Under the pieces are notes generated by a model that worked only from the letters and a program-made list of their open reading frames with translations, did not search any database and was not told the DNA's origin. 64,000 bases of DNA from Neisseria dentiae. Lineage in GTDB: Bacteria > Pseudomonadota > Gammaproteobacteria > Burkholderiales > Neisseriaceae. The position numbers and the translations under genes were made by a program. The DNA is taken from the NCBI RefSeq assembly GCF_024580525.1, contig NZ_JANIKQ010000003.1:1-64000 (forward strand), written 5' to 3'. Shown here piece by piece: positions 1-8,675 of this stretch; position 1 is the first letter of the stretch, and the number at the start of each line of letters is the position of its first letter.

Positions 1-288
1 ATAGGATTTGTTGTAACGCTTTGCCTGTTTTTTGAGTTTCTCTTCGATTTCCCGCTCAACTTTAGCCAGGCGTTTCATGCCGTATTTGGCTTGTTTAAAG
101 CGGTTGTTGGTGCTTTTTTGCGGGGTGAGTAGCCGCAACCGGGCTGCTTTGAGTATGCGGTAAATCGTTACTCTGCTGACACGGTATTGTTGTGCCAACG
201 AAGTTACACTGATTTTGTCTTGTGTATAAGCGCGCCAAATGGCCTGGCGGTTATGCGGGGTTAGCCGGGTATTTTTATGGATGTTCAT
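1..288 (-). CDS. IS481-like transposase, N-terminal 96 codons
   Basis: The frame opens at ATG 288 (MNIHKNTRLTPHNRQAIW) and is unbroken to the window edge. Residues ~10-50 form a helix-turn-helix of the Trp-repressor/IS481 leader type (VTSLAQQYRVSRVTIYRILK). A basic linker rich in Lys/Arg follows (residues ~60-93). The DDE catalytic core would lie outside the window. The N-terminus resembles the IS481-type transposases common in Neisseria. No disruption is seen in the visible part, so the element may be intact. Confidence 0.8.
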   Translation of the reverse strand, partial: MNIHKNTRLTPHNRQAIWRAYTQDKISVTSLAQQYRVSRVTIYRILKAARLRLLTPQKSTNNRFKQAKYGMKRLAKVEREIEEKLKKQAKRYNKSY

Positions 289-335
289 GCAGTATTGTCT
301 TTCAAATACTGTAAACAACGCTAGCTTTTCCTACA
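1..335 (-). mobile_element. IS481-type insertion sequence, right part (cut by window start)
   Basis: The region holds the 5' part of a transposase gene on the - strand plus its outer end. The putative terminal inverted repeat lies at about 309-335 and reads, outside to inside, TGTAGGAAAAGCTAGCG then TTGTTTACAG. A related sequence in the same orientation ends at 46930, where it closes a 185-bp remnant, which supports it as an IS end. The left end lies outside the window. Confidence 0.7.
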
Positions 336-384
336 CTTATAACCCCATCATGTTCCAACCCCTTCGCGAAAGCCGCCCCGACAA

Positions 385-1365
385 ATGAGCCACACCGTTC
401 ACCTGCAATTCGAAAACATCGACAACGCCGTGCTGCAACGCCTTTGCGGCGCGCTTGATGCCAACCTGAACACTCTTGCCCGCGCACTCGATATCCAAAT
501 CAGCCGCCGCTTTTCCGACTTCACCTTTTTGGGCGAACTGGCCCACGCAGGCCGCCGCGCACTGCTTTCGCTGGCGGACACCGCCGAAAACCGCGATTTG
601 GAAGACAGCGATATCCAGCTTGCCGCCGTCGAAGCCAAAACCGCCGATGCCGGCCACCAAGAAAAACACCACGACCAACAATACTATCTGCGCACCAAGC
701 GCGGCAGCATAGGCGGGCGCACGCCGCGCCAAAACGGCTATATCCGCGCCCTGCTCAATCACGACGTGGTGTTCGGCTTAGGCCCCGCCGGCACCGGCAA
801 AACCTATCTGGCCGTGGCCGCCGCCGTCGATGCGATGGAAAAACACCAAATCGAGCGCATCGTTTTGGTGCGCCCGGCGGTGGAAGCCGGCGAAAAACTC
901 GGCTTTCTGCCCGGCGATTTGGCGCAGAAAGTCGACCCCTACCTGCGCCCGCTCTACGACGCGCTTTACGATTTGATGGGGTTCGACCGCGTAACCAAAC
1001 TCTTGGAAAAAGGCCTAATCGAAATCGCCCCGCTGGCCTATATGCGCGGGCGCACGCTCAACGGTGCCTATGTGATTCTCGACGAAGCGCAAAACACCAC
1101 GCCCGAGCAGATGAAGATGTTTTTAACCCGCATCGGCTTCGGCGCCAAAGCCGTTATCACCGGCGACTTGAGCCAGATCGACCTGCCGCGCAACATCAAA
1201 TCGGGCCTGAAAGACGCCAAAGAAAAACTCGCGGGCATCGAGGGCCTGTATTTCCACACCTTTACCAGTGAAGACGTGGTGCGCCACCCGCTGGTGCAGA
1301 AAATCGTGGAAGCCTACGATGCGGCGGACGAACGGGAAGAAAAAGCCGCAAAAGCCGGACACTGA
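385..1365 (+). CDS. phoH: PhoH-family ATPase (YbeZ type)
   Basis: 326-residue PhoH/YbeZ-like P-loop ATPase, a cytoplasmic family usually linked to RNA metabolism and encoded near ybeY. The Walker A motif GPAGTGKT lies at residues 133-140 and the Walker B motif VILDEAQN at about 230-237. The N-terminal ~100 residues form the KH-like variable region. The length is normal for the family. The start at 385 lies about 50 bp from the IS end at 335, so the native promoter may have been displaced. No ybeY gene follows; the next gene is unrelated. Confidence 0.9.
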   Translation: MSHTVHLQFENIDNAVLQRLCGALDANLNTLARALDIQISRRFSDFTFLGELAHAGRRALLSLADTAENRDLEDSDIQLAAVEAKTADAGHQEKHHDQQYYLRTKRGSIGGRTPRQNGYIRALLNHDVVFGLGPAGTGKTYLAVAAAVDAMEKHQIERIVLVRPAVEAGEKLGFLPGDLAQKVDPYLRPLYDALYDLMGFDRVTKLLEKGLIEIAPLAYMRGRTLNGAYVILDEAQNTTPEQMKMFLTRIGFGAKAVITGDLSQIDLPRNIKSGLKDAKEKLAGIEGLYFHTFTSEDVVRHPLVQKIVEAYDAADEREEKAAKAGH

Positions 1366-1413
1366 TGCCGCACCGACAACGGTTTCCTCCCGCGTTTTAC
1401 AACCATGCCCCTT

Positions 1414-1450
1414 TATCTTTTCAGACGGCATCAGGCCGTCTGAAAAGATA
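1414..1450. terminator. DUS inverted-repeat hairpin downstream of phoH
   Basis: Perfect 16-bp arms (1414-1429 and 1435-1450) surround a 5-nt loop. One arm carries the AG-type uptake sequence and the other reads as ATGCCGTCTGAA in reverse. No long T-run follows, so termination strength is uncertain. Confidence 0.6.
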
Positions 1451-1473
1451 ACGGCAAACCGACACGACACACC

Positions 1474-2070
1474 ATGCAAAACCTACATTTCCCCCTGAAT
1501 TTCACCTTTAAAATCCTCACCCCGTCCAACGATTTTTCGGTGATGAACGCGCAAGGCGAAACGGTGGCCTACACCCACCAGAAGATTTTCAAAATCAAAG
1601 AATCCATCGAAATCTTCCGCGACGGCAGCCGCAGCGAACGGCTCTACACCATCAAAGCCGACCACATCATCGACTTCAACGCCAACTACACCGTGCGCAA
1701 CGCGCAAGACCAGGTTATCGGCCAAATCAAACGTTCGGGCATGAAATCGCTGTGGCAGACCAGCTTCACCATCATGGATGCACAAGGCCAAACGCGCTAC
1801 ACCATGCGCGAAAAGAACCCGTGGGTGGCGGTGCTCGACGGCATCGTCGGCGAAATCCCGATTATCGGCATGCTCACCGGCTATTTCTTCAACCCCGGCT
1901 ACGGCGTTACCGCACCCGACGGACGCGAAGTGTTTGTGCTGCGCAAACAGCCTTCGTTTTTCGAACGCAGGTTCAGCCTGGAAAAAACCGGCCCTGCAAG
2001 TGCGGAAGACGACGTTTTGGTGTTGAACGCCGCCATGATGCTGATGCTGCTGGAGCGCGGCGACGGCTAA
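1474..2070 (+). CDS. LURP-one-related / tubby-like C-terminal domain protein
   Basis: 198-residue protein with the beta-rich pattern of LURP-one-related (tubby-C-like, scramblase-type) domains. Residues ~20-110 hold repeated strands of the type FKILTPSNDFSVMNAQGETVAY and IIDFNANYTVRNAQDQVIGQIKR. A hydrophobic stretch follows at ~120-140 (GIVGEIPIIGMLTGYFFNPGYG) and then a C-terminal strand pair. No signal peptide is seen. The family's biochemical role in bacteria is unclear; lipid or membrane association is only inference. A DUS hairpin lies on each side, so it is probably monocistronic. Confidence 0.65.
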   Translation: MQNLHFPLNFTFKILTPSNDFSVMNAQGETVAYTHQKIFKIKESIEIFRDGSRSERLYTIKADHIIDFNANYTVRNAQDQVIGQIKRSGMKSLWQTSFTIMDAQGQTRYTMREKNPWVAVLDGIVGEIPIIGMLTGYFFNPGYGVTAPDGREVFVLRKQPSFFERRFSLEKTGPASAEDDVLVLNAAMMLMLLERGDG

Positions 2071-2097
2071 ACTTACCGCGAAACAACCGCAGCCTGA

Positions 2098-2130
2098 ACA
2101 GGCCGTCTGAAGATTTTTCAGACGGCCTGT
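2098..2130. terminator. DUS inverted-repeat terminator
   Basis: Arms 2098-2111 and 2117-2130 (ACAGGCCGTCTGAA and its complement) enclose a 5-nt loop. It lies 28 bp after the LURP-one-like stop codon. Confidence 0.65.
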
Positions 2131-2265
2131 AATCTTTTCATGCCCGCACCGGTTGATATTTTTTAAAACATCATGCTCCGTCTTTTCTTAAAGTTCCTTT
2201 TCTTTCAAACCGTTATTTCCATTTTCTGAACCGAATCAGCTTATCCCATTCTTTTCCCAATCAAG

Positions 2266-2346
2266 TATTGTCAACAATTTTCAAATAAATTGTTGACAAT
2301 ATTTTTTATGATTGTTTACAATTTAACAAAACAATACATTATAAAT
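2266..2346 (+). promoter_or_regulatory. Operator-like palindromes and putative promoter of the urea locus
   Basis: A perfect 15-bp inverted repeat (2266-2280 and 2287-2301, 6-nt loop) is built from two TTGTnnACAA-type sites. A third site ATTGTTTACAATT lies at 2311-2323. A -35-like TTTACA (2315-2320) overlaps the third site, and a TATA-rich -10-like stretch lies at about 2338-2345. TTGT-N2-ACAA spacing resembles operators of GntR-family repressors. That assignment is inference, because no such regulator is in the window. The surrounding 2131-2462 holds no gene and is strikingly AT-rich compared with its neighbours. Confidence 0.5.
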
Positions 2347-2462
2347 TTCAGCCGTATGAATTTTTTTGATTGTTTTTCAAGGCGTTAAAACCGGATTATT
2401 TCCACAACATAAACACAGCGGGGTTAAACACCGCCGCATCCGAAAACCAACCGGAGAGATTT

Positions 2463-3791
2463 ATGAAAGCACTCCCCTGTTTTATTTTGTCTTCCCTCTG
2501 CTCGGCGCTGCTGCTGGGCGGCTGCGGCCCGCAAGCAAAAGAGCAGCCCGCCGCCACTTCGGGCACGGCGGTCGCGCAAAATGCGGGCGGCACGATTAAG
2601 GTCGGGGTGCTGCACTCTTTGAGCGGCACGATGGCGATTTCGGAATCGGTGCTGAAAGACACGGTGCTGATGCTGGTTGCCGAGCAAAACGCCAAAGGCG
2701 GCCTGTTGGGCAAAAAGCTGGTGCCGGTGGTGGAAGACCCGGCTTCCAACTGGCCGATGTTCGCCGAAAAAGCGCGCAAGCTGCTGGCGCAAGACAAAGT
2801 GGCGGTGGTGTTCGGCGGCTGGACTTCGGTGTCGCGCAAATCAATGCTGCCGGTGTTTGAAGAATTGAACGGAATCCTGTTTTACCCCGTGCAATGGGAG
2901 GGGCAGGAAAGCAGCAAAAACATTTTCTACACGGGCGCAACGCCCAACCAGCAGGCTTTGCCGGCGGTGGATTACCTGCTGGCCAAAGGGGTGAAGCGTT
3001 TCGCGCTCTTGGGCACCGATTATGTGTATCCGCGCACGGCCAACAAAATCCTTGCGGCCTATCTGAAATCGAAAGGCGTGGCTGAAGCCGACATCATGGT
3101 CAACTACACGCCGTTCGGCCAGTCCGACTGGCAGTCTATCGTTTCCGACGTGAAAAAATTCGGCAGCACCGGCAAGAAAACGGCGGTGGTGTCCACCGTT
3201 AACGGCGATGCCAACGTGCCTTTCTATAAAGAGCTGGCCAACCAGCGCATCACACCCGACTTTATTCCGGTGGTGGCGTTTTCGGTGGGCGAACAAGAGC
3301 TGACCGGCATCGACACCAAGCCCTTAATCGGCCATTTGGCGGCATGGAACTATTTCGAAAGCGTGGATACGCCTGCCAATGCGGCGTTTATCAAATCTTG
3401 GCGCGACTTCAAAGGCGACAAAAACGCCGTTACCAACGACCCGATGGAAGCCACCAAAATCGGTTTCGATATGTGGGTGAAAGCGGTGGAAAAAGCCGGC
3501 ACTACCGACAGCGAAGCGGTACAGCGCGCCTTAATCGGCGTGGAAGTGCCCAACCTCACCGGCGGCAAAGCCAAAATGCTGGCCAACCACATGATTGCCA
3601 AACCCGTGTTAATCGGCGAAATCCACACCGACGACCAATTCGACGTGGTGGCGCAAACGCCCGAAGTGAACGGCGAAGCGTGGTCGGGGCTGCTGCCCGA
3701 ATCGAAAAACCTGATTGCCGACTGGACGCCGCCGCTCAACTGCGGCGCCTACGACAAGGTTGCAAAAAAATGCACGTCGGGCGCGCGCTAA
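2463..3791 (+). CDS. urtA: Urea ABC transporter substrate-binding lipoprotein UrtA
   Basis: 442-residue type-1 periplasmic binding protein of the branched-chain amino acid/urea/amide family. I place the start at 2463, preceded by GGAGAG at 2452-2457. This gives a lipoprotein signal MKALPCFILSSLCSALLLGGC with Cys in the lipobox; an in-frame upstream start at 2370 would bury this signal. The mature part contains KVGVLHSLSGTMAISE and the long C-terminal UrtA-type region DEAF-like pattern ending GAYDKVAKKC. It is the first gene of urtABCDE and would capture urea (or short amides) for the UrtBC permease. Confidence 0.93.
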   Translation: MKALPCFILSSLCSALLLGGCGPQAKEQPAATSGTAVAQNAGGTIKVGVLHSLSGTMAISESVLKDTVLMLVAEQNAKGGLLGKKLVPVVEDPASNWPMFAEKARKLLAQDKVAVVFGGWTSVSRKSMLPVFEELNGILFYPVQWEGQESSKNIFYTGATPNQQALPAVDYLLAKGVKRFALLGTDYVYPRTANKILAAYLKSKGVAEADIMVNYTPFGQSDWQSIVSDVKKFGSTGKKTAVVSTVNGDANVPFYKELANQRITPDFIPVVAFSVGEQELTGIDTKPLIGHLAAWNYFESVDTPANAAFIKSWRDFKGDKNAVTNDPMEATKIGFDMWVKAVEKAGTTDSEAVQRALIGVEVPNLTGGKAKMLANHMIAKPVLIGEIHTDDQFDVVAQTPEVNGEAWSGLLPESKNLIADWTPPLNCGAYDKVAKKCTSGAR

Positions 3792-3825
3792 ACATTCCGC
3801 ACCGTCTTTGCCGTTTTATCCGCGC

Positions 3826-3863
3826 AGGCCGTCTGAACGCCTTGCCGCATTTTCAGACGGCCT
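3826..3863. terminator. DUS inverted-repeat hairpin between urtA and urtB
   Basis: AG-DUS at 3826-3837 and its complement at 3852-3863 enclose a 14-nt loop. It lies inside the operon, so it may attenuate transcription and leave urtA more abundant than the permease genes. That effect is inference. Confidence 0.45.
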
Positions 3864-3905
3864 AACCGCCCCCATTCCGTTTAAAAGAAAAAGGAACTGT
3901 CCGCC

Positions 3906-5543
3906 ATGAAGCCTTTGATTTTCATCAAACAACTATTGGCAGCCGTCATATTGTGCACGGCGATGCTGCCGAACGCCATGGCCGAACCCGCCCCGGCGGC
4001 AACCGCCGCTGCACCTGCCCAGGCGGCAACTCTCAACGATGTCTTAAACCGCCTCGCCGCTGCCGATTTCGACGGCAAACTTGCCGCCATGCAGCAGGTG
4101 GTGCGTTTCAAGCACCCCCGTCAAGCGCAGATTCTGCAAGCCTTAACCGAAGGCCGCCTGTATGCCGCCGGCGGTTCGTTTTATGAAAAAACGCTTAACG
4201 GCGGCGAAGAGCGTTTCGCCCCCGTCGAACGCCCCGAAGCGGCGGGCGCGCGGCCGGCCGGCGCCAAACGAGTGGTCATCGACAACAATGTGCGCCTGTG
4301 GATCAGAACCTATAACGCCGAAAACGCGCTGCGCTCGCCCGACGCCGATACCCGCGAAGCGGCCATGAAAACCCTGCTGCAAACCAGCGGCACACCCGCG
4401 CTCGACAAAGTGAAAAGCGCGCTGCCAAACGAAACCTCGGCCACCGTGCGCAGCATGATGGAGAGCTATATAGCCCGCGCCGATTTGGAAAGCGGTGATT
4501 TAATCCGCCATGTGCATGCCGTCGAGCTGCTGCGGCAGCACGCTTCGCCCGACAATCTGGCGGTTCTGGAGCAATACGCCGCCCACGCGCCCACGCCCGC
4601 GCTGAAAGGGCAGGCCGTGCAGGCCGCCGCCTCGGTGGAAACCAAGCTCTCGCTGCTGCAAGGCGCTGAAACTTTCAGCTTCGGCTTGAGTTTAGGCTCG
4701 GTGTTGGTGTTAACCGCCATTGGTTTGGCGATTACCTTCGGCGTGATGGGCGTGATCAATATGGCACACGGCGAGTTGATGATGATCGGGGCTTACTGCG
4801 CCTATGTGGTGCAGCTGCTGATGCCCAACCATATCGGTGCTTCGGTATTGGTGGCGGTGCCGGCAGCGTTTGTGGTGAGCGGTTTGGTGGGGATTTTGAT
4901 TGAGCGGCTGGTGGTGCGCCATCTGTATGGCCGCCCGCTGGAAACGCTGCTGGCCACATTCGGTATCAGCCTGATTCTGCAACAGGCGGTACGCAGCATT
5001 TTCTCGCCGCTCAACCGCATGGTGCAAACGCCCGATTGGATGAGCGGCTCGCTCGAAATCGTTAACGGCCTCTCTATCACTTGGAACCGCATCTATATCT
5101 TCTTTTTCTGCCTCGCCTGCTTCTTGGCGCTGTGGGCGGTGATGAAACGCACCCGCTTGGGCTTGGAAGTGCGCGCGGTGTCGATGAACCGCAATATGGC
5201 GCGCGCGGTGGGCATCAGCGACCGCAAAGTGGATATGCTCACTTTCGGCTTAGGCTCGGGCATCGCCGGTGTGGCCGGCGTGGCGCTGTCGCAACTGGCC
5301 AACGTCGGCCCCAACCTCGGCCAGCAATACATCGTCGACTCGTTTATGGTGGTGGTGGTCGGCGGCGTGAGCAACCTGTGGGGCACGCTGGTTTCCGGCC
5401 TGATGCTGGGCGTGTTGAACAAAATGATGGAGCCGTGGCTGGGCGCGGTATTGGCCAAAGCCGTGATGCTGGTGGTGATTATCCTGTTTATCCAAAAATT
5501 TCCGCGCGGCCTGTTTCCGCAGAAAGGCAGAGGTGTCGAATGA
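3906..5543 (+). CDS. urtB: Urea ABC transporter permease UrtB
   Basis: 545-residue permease. A signal peptide (MKPLIFIKQLLAAVILCTAMLPNAMA) leads into a ~220-residue extracytoplasmic helical-repeat domain, which is typical of UrtB and absent from LivH. The C-terminal LivH-like membrane domain starts near residue 255 (FSFGLSLGSVLVLTAIGLAITFGVMGVINMAHGE). It includes the family signature GVINMAHGELMMIGAY and the coupling region RAVSMNRNMARAVGI. Its stop overlaps the urtC start (ATGA), so translation is probably coupled. Confidence 0.93.
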   Translation: MKPLIFIKQLLAAVILCTAMLPNAMAEPAPAATAAAPAQAATLNDVLNRLAAADFDGKLAAMQQVVRFKHPRQAQILQALTEGRLYAAGGSFYEKTLNGGEERFAPVERPEAAGARPAGAKRVVIDNNVRLWIRTYNAENALRSPDADTREAAMKTLLQTSGTPALDKVKSALPNETSATVRSMMESYIARADLESGDLIRHVHAVELLRQHASPDNLAVLEQYAAHAPTPALKGQAVQAAASVETKLSLLQGAETFSFGLSLGSVLVLTAIGLAITFGVMGVINMAHGELMMIGAYCAYVVQLLMPNHIGASVLVAVPAAFVVSGLVGILIERLVVRHLYGRPLETLLATFGISLILQQAVRSIFSPLNRMVQTPDWMSGSLEIVNGLSITWNRIYIFFFCLACFLALWAVMKRTRLGLEVRAVSMNRNMARAVGISDRKVDMLTFGLGSGIAGVAGVALSQLANVGPNLGQQYIVDSFMVVVVGGVSNLWGTLVSGLMLGVLNKMMEPWLGAVLAKAVMLVVIILFIQKFPRGLFPQKGRGVE

Positions 5544-6667
5544 ATTCCGTCATCTTAAACACATTCCAACGCGAACCGCTTTTGGGCAGGCTGACGCTGG
5601 GTTTTCTGGTGTTGCTGCTGATTATTGTGCCCATCGGCAACCTTGTGATGCCGTCTGAAAGCCTGCTGCATATTTCCACCTACACCGTTACCCTGCTGGG
5701 CAAATACTTATGCTACGCGCTGCTGGCGCTGGCCTTGGATCTGGCTTGGGGCTATTTGGGCATACTCAGCCTCGGCCACGGCGCGTTTTTCGCCTTGGGC
5801 GGCTACGCGATGGGCATGTATCTCACCCGCGCCGGCGGCGTGCCCGGCAGCCTTCCTGATTTTATGGTGTTTCTCGGCTGGAGCGAATTGCCGTGGTTTT
5901 GGAGCGGCTCGGAATATTTCGCTTGGGCGCTCGTGATGATGTTGTTCGCCCCCGGCCTGCTGGCGTTTGTTATCGGCGGCCTGTGTTTCCGCTCGCGCGT
6001 TTCCGGCGTTTACCTTTCCATCATCACCCAAGCCATGACTTATGCGTTGATGCTGGCGTTTTACCTGAACGAAACCGGCTTCGGCGGCAACAATGGTCTC
6101 ACCGGTTTCAAAACCCTGCTCGGTTTCAACCTCACCGCCGATGCCACCCGCGTCGCCTTGTTTGCCATCACCGGCATCGTCATCTTAGCGGTATACGCCT
6201 TCTTGCGCAGTGTGATGAACACACGCTTGGGCAAGCTGATTATTGCCACCCGCGATGCCGAAATGCGCGTGCGTTTTGTGGGCTTCCGCGTCGAACACAT
6301 CAAACTTGCGGTGTTCGTGTTTTCCGCCATGCTCGCCGGCGTGGCCGGTGCCTTGTATGTGCCGCAGGTGGGCATCATCAACCCGAGCGAATTTGCGCCG
6401 CTGATGTCGATTGAAATCATCGTGTGGGTGGCCTTGGGCGGCCGCGCCACGCTTTACGGCGCGATTATCGGCGCGTTTGCGGTGAACTATGCCAAAACCT
6501 GGCTCACCGCCGCCCTGCCCGATGCCTGGTTGTTCTTCTTGGGCGCGCTGTTTGTGTTGGTTACCATCTTCCTGAAAGACGGCATCGCCGGTCTTGTCGC
6601 CCGCAAACGCGCCGCCAAACCCGAAGGACCCGACCAACCCGCCGCCGCACAGGAGGGCGCCGCATGA
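5540..6667 (+). CDS. urtC: Urea ABC transporter permease UrtC
   Basis: 375-residue LivM-type permease with about ten hydrophobic segments. Start ATG 5540 overlaps the urtB stop by 4 nt; the frame is open much further upstream, but that part is antisense-like read-through of urtB. Features include LGYLGILSLGHGAFFALGGYAMGMY (LivM signature) and ATRDAEMRVRFVGFRV (ATPase coupling loop). An ATGCCGTCTGAA uptake sequence lies inside the gene at 5648-5659, in coding frame. The C-terminus is soluble and rich in Ala/Pro. Confidence 0.93.
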   Translation: MNSVILNTFQREPLLGRLTLGFLVLLLIIVPIGNLVMPSESLLHISTYTVTLLGKYLCYALLALALDLAWGYLGILSLGHGAFFALGGYAMGMYLTRAGGVPGSLPDFMVFLGWSELPWFWSGSEYFAWALVMMLFAPGLLAFVIGGLCFRSRVSGVYLSIITQAMTYALMLAFYLNETGFGGNNGLTGFKTLLGFNLTADATRVALFAITGIVILAVYAFLRSVMNTRLGKLIIATRDAEMRVRFVGFRVEHIKLAVFVFSAMLAGVAGALYVPQVGIINPSEFAPLMSIEIIVWVALGGRATLYGAIIGAFAVNYAKTWLTAALPDAWLFFLGALFVLVTIFLKDGIAGLVARKRAAKPEGPDQPAAAQEGAA

Positions 6668-7473
6668 AAGCCAAAGCCAACCGCAACCGTTTCGACAACC
6701 TGCACATCGACAACAAATACATTCTCTATATGGAAGATGTGTCGGTGAGTTTCGACGGCTTCAAAGCCATCAACAACCTCAACCTCTATATCGACAAAGG
6801 CGAGTTGCGCTGCATCATCGGCCCCAACGGCGCGGGCAAATCGACCATGATGGACATCATCACCGGCAAAACCCGCCCCGACACCGGCGACGTGTGGCTC
6901 GGCCAGCGCTACAACCTGCTGGAAATGAGCGAAGCCGAAATCGCCCGCGCGGGCGTGGGGCGCAAATTCCAAACGCCCACCGTGTTCGAATCGCTCAGCG
7001 TGTACGACAACCTGTCGCTGGCCGCCGCCGGCAGCAAAAGCGTGTTCGGCGCGCTGTTCGGCAAAGGCCGCAAACTGACCGGCGAACAAAACGACCTGCT
7101 CGACAGCGTGTTGCAGACCATCGGCCTCACCGCCACCCGCAGCCGCGACGCCGGCGTGTTGTCGCACGGCCAAAAGCAATGGCTGGAAATCGGCATGCTG
7201 CTGATGCAGAAGCCCAAGCTGCTGTTAATCGACGAACCCGTTACCGGCATGACCCACGGCGAAATCGAGCGCACCGCCGAACTGCTCACCTCGCTGGCGG
7301 GCGAACAGGCCATCGCCGTGATTGAGCACGATATGGAATTCGTGCGCAAAATCGCCCGCAAAGTAACCGTGCTGCATCAGGGCAGTATTCTTGCCGAAGG
7401 CAGCCTGAGCGAAGTGCAGAACAACCAACAAGTGATTGATGTGTATCTGGGCGGCGGCCAAAAAGCAGCTTAA
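6664..7473 (+). CDS. urtD: Urea ABC transporter ATP-binding protein UrtD
   Basis: 269-residue ABC ATPase of the LivG/UrtD type. Start ATG 6664 overlaps the urtC stop (ATGA). Walker A is GPNGAGKST (residues ~57-65). The signature region reads LSHGQKQWLEIGM, which is the LSHGxxQ variant characteristic of UrtD. Walker B is LLLIDEPVTGM and the switch His is in IAVIEHDMEFV. It would pair with UrtE to power urea uptake. Confidence 0.93.
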   Translation: MKAKANRNRFDNLHIDNKYILYMEDVSVSFDGFKAINNLNLYIDKGELRCIIGPNGAGKSTMMDIITGKTRPDTGDVWLGQRYNLLEMSEAEIARAGVGRKFQTPTVFESLSVYDNLSLAAAGSKSVFGALFGKGRKLTGEQNDLLDSVLQTIGLTATRSRDAGVLSHGQKQWLEIGMLLMQKPKLLLIDEPVTGMTHGEIERTAELLTSLAGEQAIAVIEHDMEFVRKIARKVTVLHQGSILAEGSLSEVQNNQQVIDVYLGGGQKAA

Positions 7474-7478
7474 ACAAT

Positions 7479-7508
7479 GCCTGTCTGAAAAAATATTTCA
7501 GACAGGCA
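7479..7508. terminator. Hairpin built from a TGCCTGTCTGAA inverted pair
   Basis: TGCCTGTCTGAA at 7479-7490 and its complement at 7497-7508 form 12-bp arms. This 12-mer is the N. wadsworthii-type uptake sequence, unlike the AG-DUS used elsewhere in the window. Confidence 0.5.
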
Positions 7509-7540
7509 TCGGCAGACTGTAAACCGCAAACCAAGCCATC

Positions 7541-7569
7541 AGGCCGTCTGAAAACCTTTCAGACGGCCT
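7541..7569. terminator. AG-DUS inverted-repeat hairpin upstream of urtE
   Basis: AG-DUS at 7541-7552 is paired with its complement at 7558-7569, just before the urtE ribosome-binding site (GAAAGGAAA). It is a second hairpin in the same 110-bp urtD-urtE gap. Confidence 0.45.
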
Positions 7570-7583
7570 CCGAAAGGAAAACC

Positions 7584-8291
7584 ATGTTAAGCGTAAAAAA
7601 CCTCAACCAATACTATGGCCAAAGCCACATCCTGCACGACATCAGCTTCACCGCGCCCGAAAAACAATGCACCTGCATCATCGGCCGCAACGGCGTGGGC
7701 AAAACCACCCTGCTCAAATCCATCATGGGCCAAGTGGCCGCCAAAGCCGAGCAACTTTCCTACGACGGCACCGACCTGCTCAAACAGCGCGCCGAAAAAC
7801 GCCCCTATTTGGGCATTGCCTATGTGCCGCAGGGGCGGCAGATCTTTTCGCAATTAAGCGTGGAAGACAACCTCAGAATCAGCCTGCCGGTTTACCGCAA
7901 ACGCACGGGCGAACGCAGCGCCGATGTGCCCGAGATGATTTACGAGCTGTTCCCCGTGCTTTATGACATGAAACAGCGGCGCGGCGGCGACCTCTCCGGC
8001 GGCCAGCAGCAACAGCTCGCCATCGGTCGCGCACTGATACTCAACCCCAGCCTGCTGATTCTCGACGAACCCACCGAAGGCATCCAGCCCAATATCGTCG
8101 ACGACATCACCCGCGTGATCCGCCGCCTCAATCAGGAATGGGGGCTGACCGTATTAATCGTCGAGCAGAAACTCAATCTGATCAAACTGCTGGCCGACCA
8201 CTTCGTACTGCTCGAGCGCGGTCATTGCGTGGCGCAGGGCGAAGGCAGCGAACTCACCGAAGAGTTGATTCAGCAATATTTGAGTGTATAA
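7584..8291 (+). CDS. urtE: Urea ABC transporter ATP-binding protein UrtE
   Basis: 235-residue ABC ATPase of the LivF/UrtE type. Walker A is GRNGVGKTT (residues ~34-42), the signature is [15 protein letters not shown], and Walker B is [16 protein letters not shown]. The EGIQP sequence after the Walker B Glu is typical of UrtE. An AGGAAA ribosome-binding site lies 6-11 nt upstream of ATG 7584. A 110-bp gap with two hairpins separates it from urtD, unlike the tightly overlapped urtB-urtC-urtD. Confidence 0.92.
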   Translation: MLSVKNLNQYYGQSHILHDISFTAPEKQCTCIIGRNGVGKTTLLKSIMGQVAAKAEQLSYDGTDLLKQRAEKRPYLGIAYVPQGRQIFSQLSVEDNLRISLPVYRKRTGERSADVPEMIYELFPVLYDMKQRRGGDLSGGQQQQLAIGRALILNPSLLILDEPTEGIQPNIVDDITRVIRRLNQEWGLTVLIVEQKLNLIKLLADHFVLLERGHCVAQGEGSELTEELIQQYLSV

Positions 8292-8310
8292 GCCGCACCC
8301 TAATCATTTT

Positions 8311-8335
8311 TTCAGACAGGCAGAGGCCGTCTGAA
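8311..8335. terminator. Mixed-dialect uptake-sequence hairpin between urtE and ureA
   Basis: The left arm is TTCAGACAGGCA (complement of TGCCTGTCTGAA) at 8311-8322. The right arm is AGGCCGTCTGAA at 8324-8335. The two arms come from different uptake-sequence dialects, so the stem carries a mismatch at the dialect-specific position. Confidence 0.5.
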
Positions 8336-8359
8336 AACCAATCAATACAAGGAAACCCC

Positions 8360-8662
8360 ATGCACCTTACCAGCCGCGAACAAGAAAAACTGATGCTGTT
8401 TCTCGCCGGAGAGCTGGCCGCCAAACGACGCGCGCGCGGCCTGAAGCTCAACTATCCCGAAGCCGTGGCCTATATTTCCAGCCACCTTCAGGAAGCCGCC
8501 CGCGACGGCATGAGCGTGGCCGAACTGATGAACTACGGCGCCACCCTCTTGGGCATTAACGACGTGATGGAAGGCGTGGCCGAGATGGTGCACGAAGTGC
8601 AGATCGAAGCCACCTTCCCCGACGGCACCAAACTCGTTACCGTACACCAGCCCATCCGTTAA
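8360..8662 (+). CDS. ureA: Urease gamma subunit UreA
   Basis: 100 residues, the standard length of a free-standing gamma subunit ([20 protein letters not shown] ... VHQPIR). Hallmarks are [20 protein letters not shown] and [15 protein letters not shown]. Start ATG 8360 follows AAGGAAA. UreA packs with the beta and alpha subunits in the cytoplasmic urease trimer. Unusually, the next gene is not ureB: a DUS at 8663-8674 and an amidotransferase gene intervene. Confidence 0.96.
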   Translation: MHLTSREQEKLMLFLAGELAAKRRARGLKLNYPEAVAYISSHLQEAARDGMSVAELMNYGATLLGINDVMEGVAEMVHEVQIEATFPDGTKLVTVHQPIR

Positions 8663-8675
8663 AGGCCGTCTGAAC

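Noticed and set aside
2370..2462. Upstream in-frame start for urtA
   Set aside because: It would place 31 residues before the lipoprotein signal. ATG 2463 has a ribosome-binding site and gives a proper lipobox.
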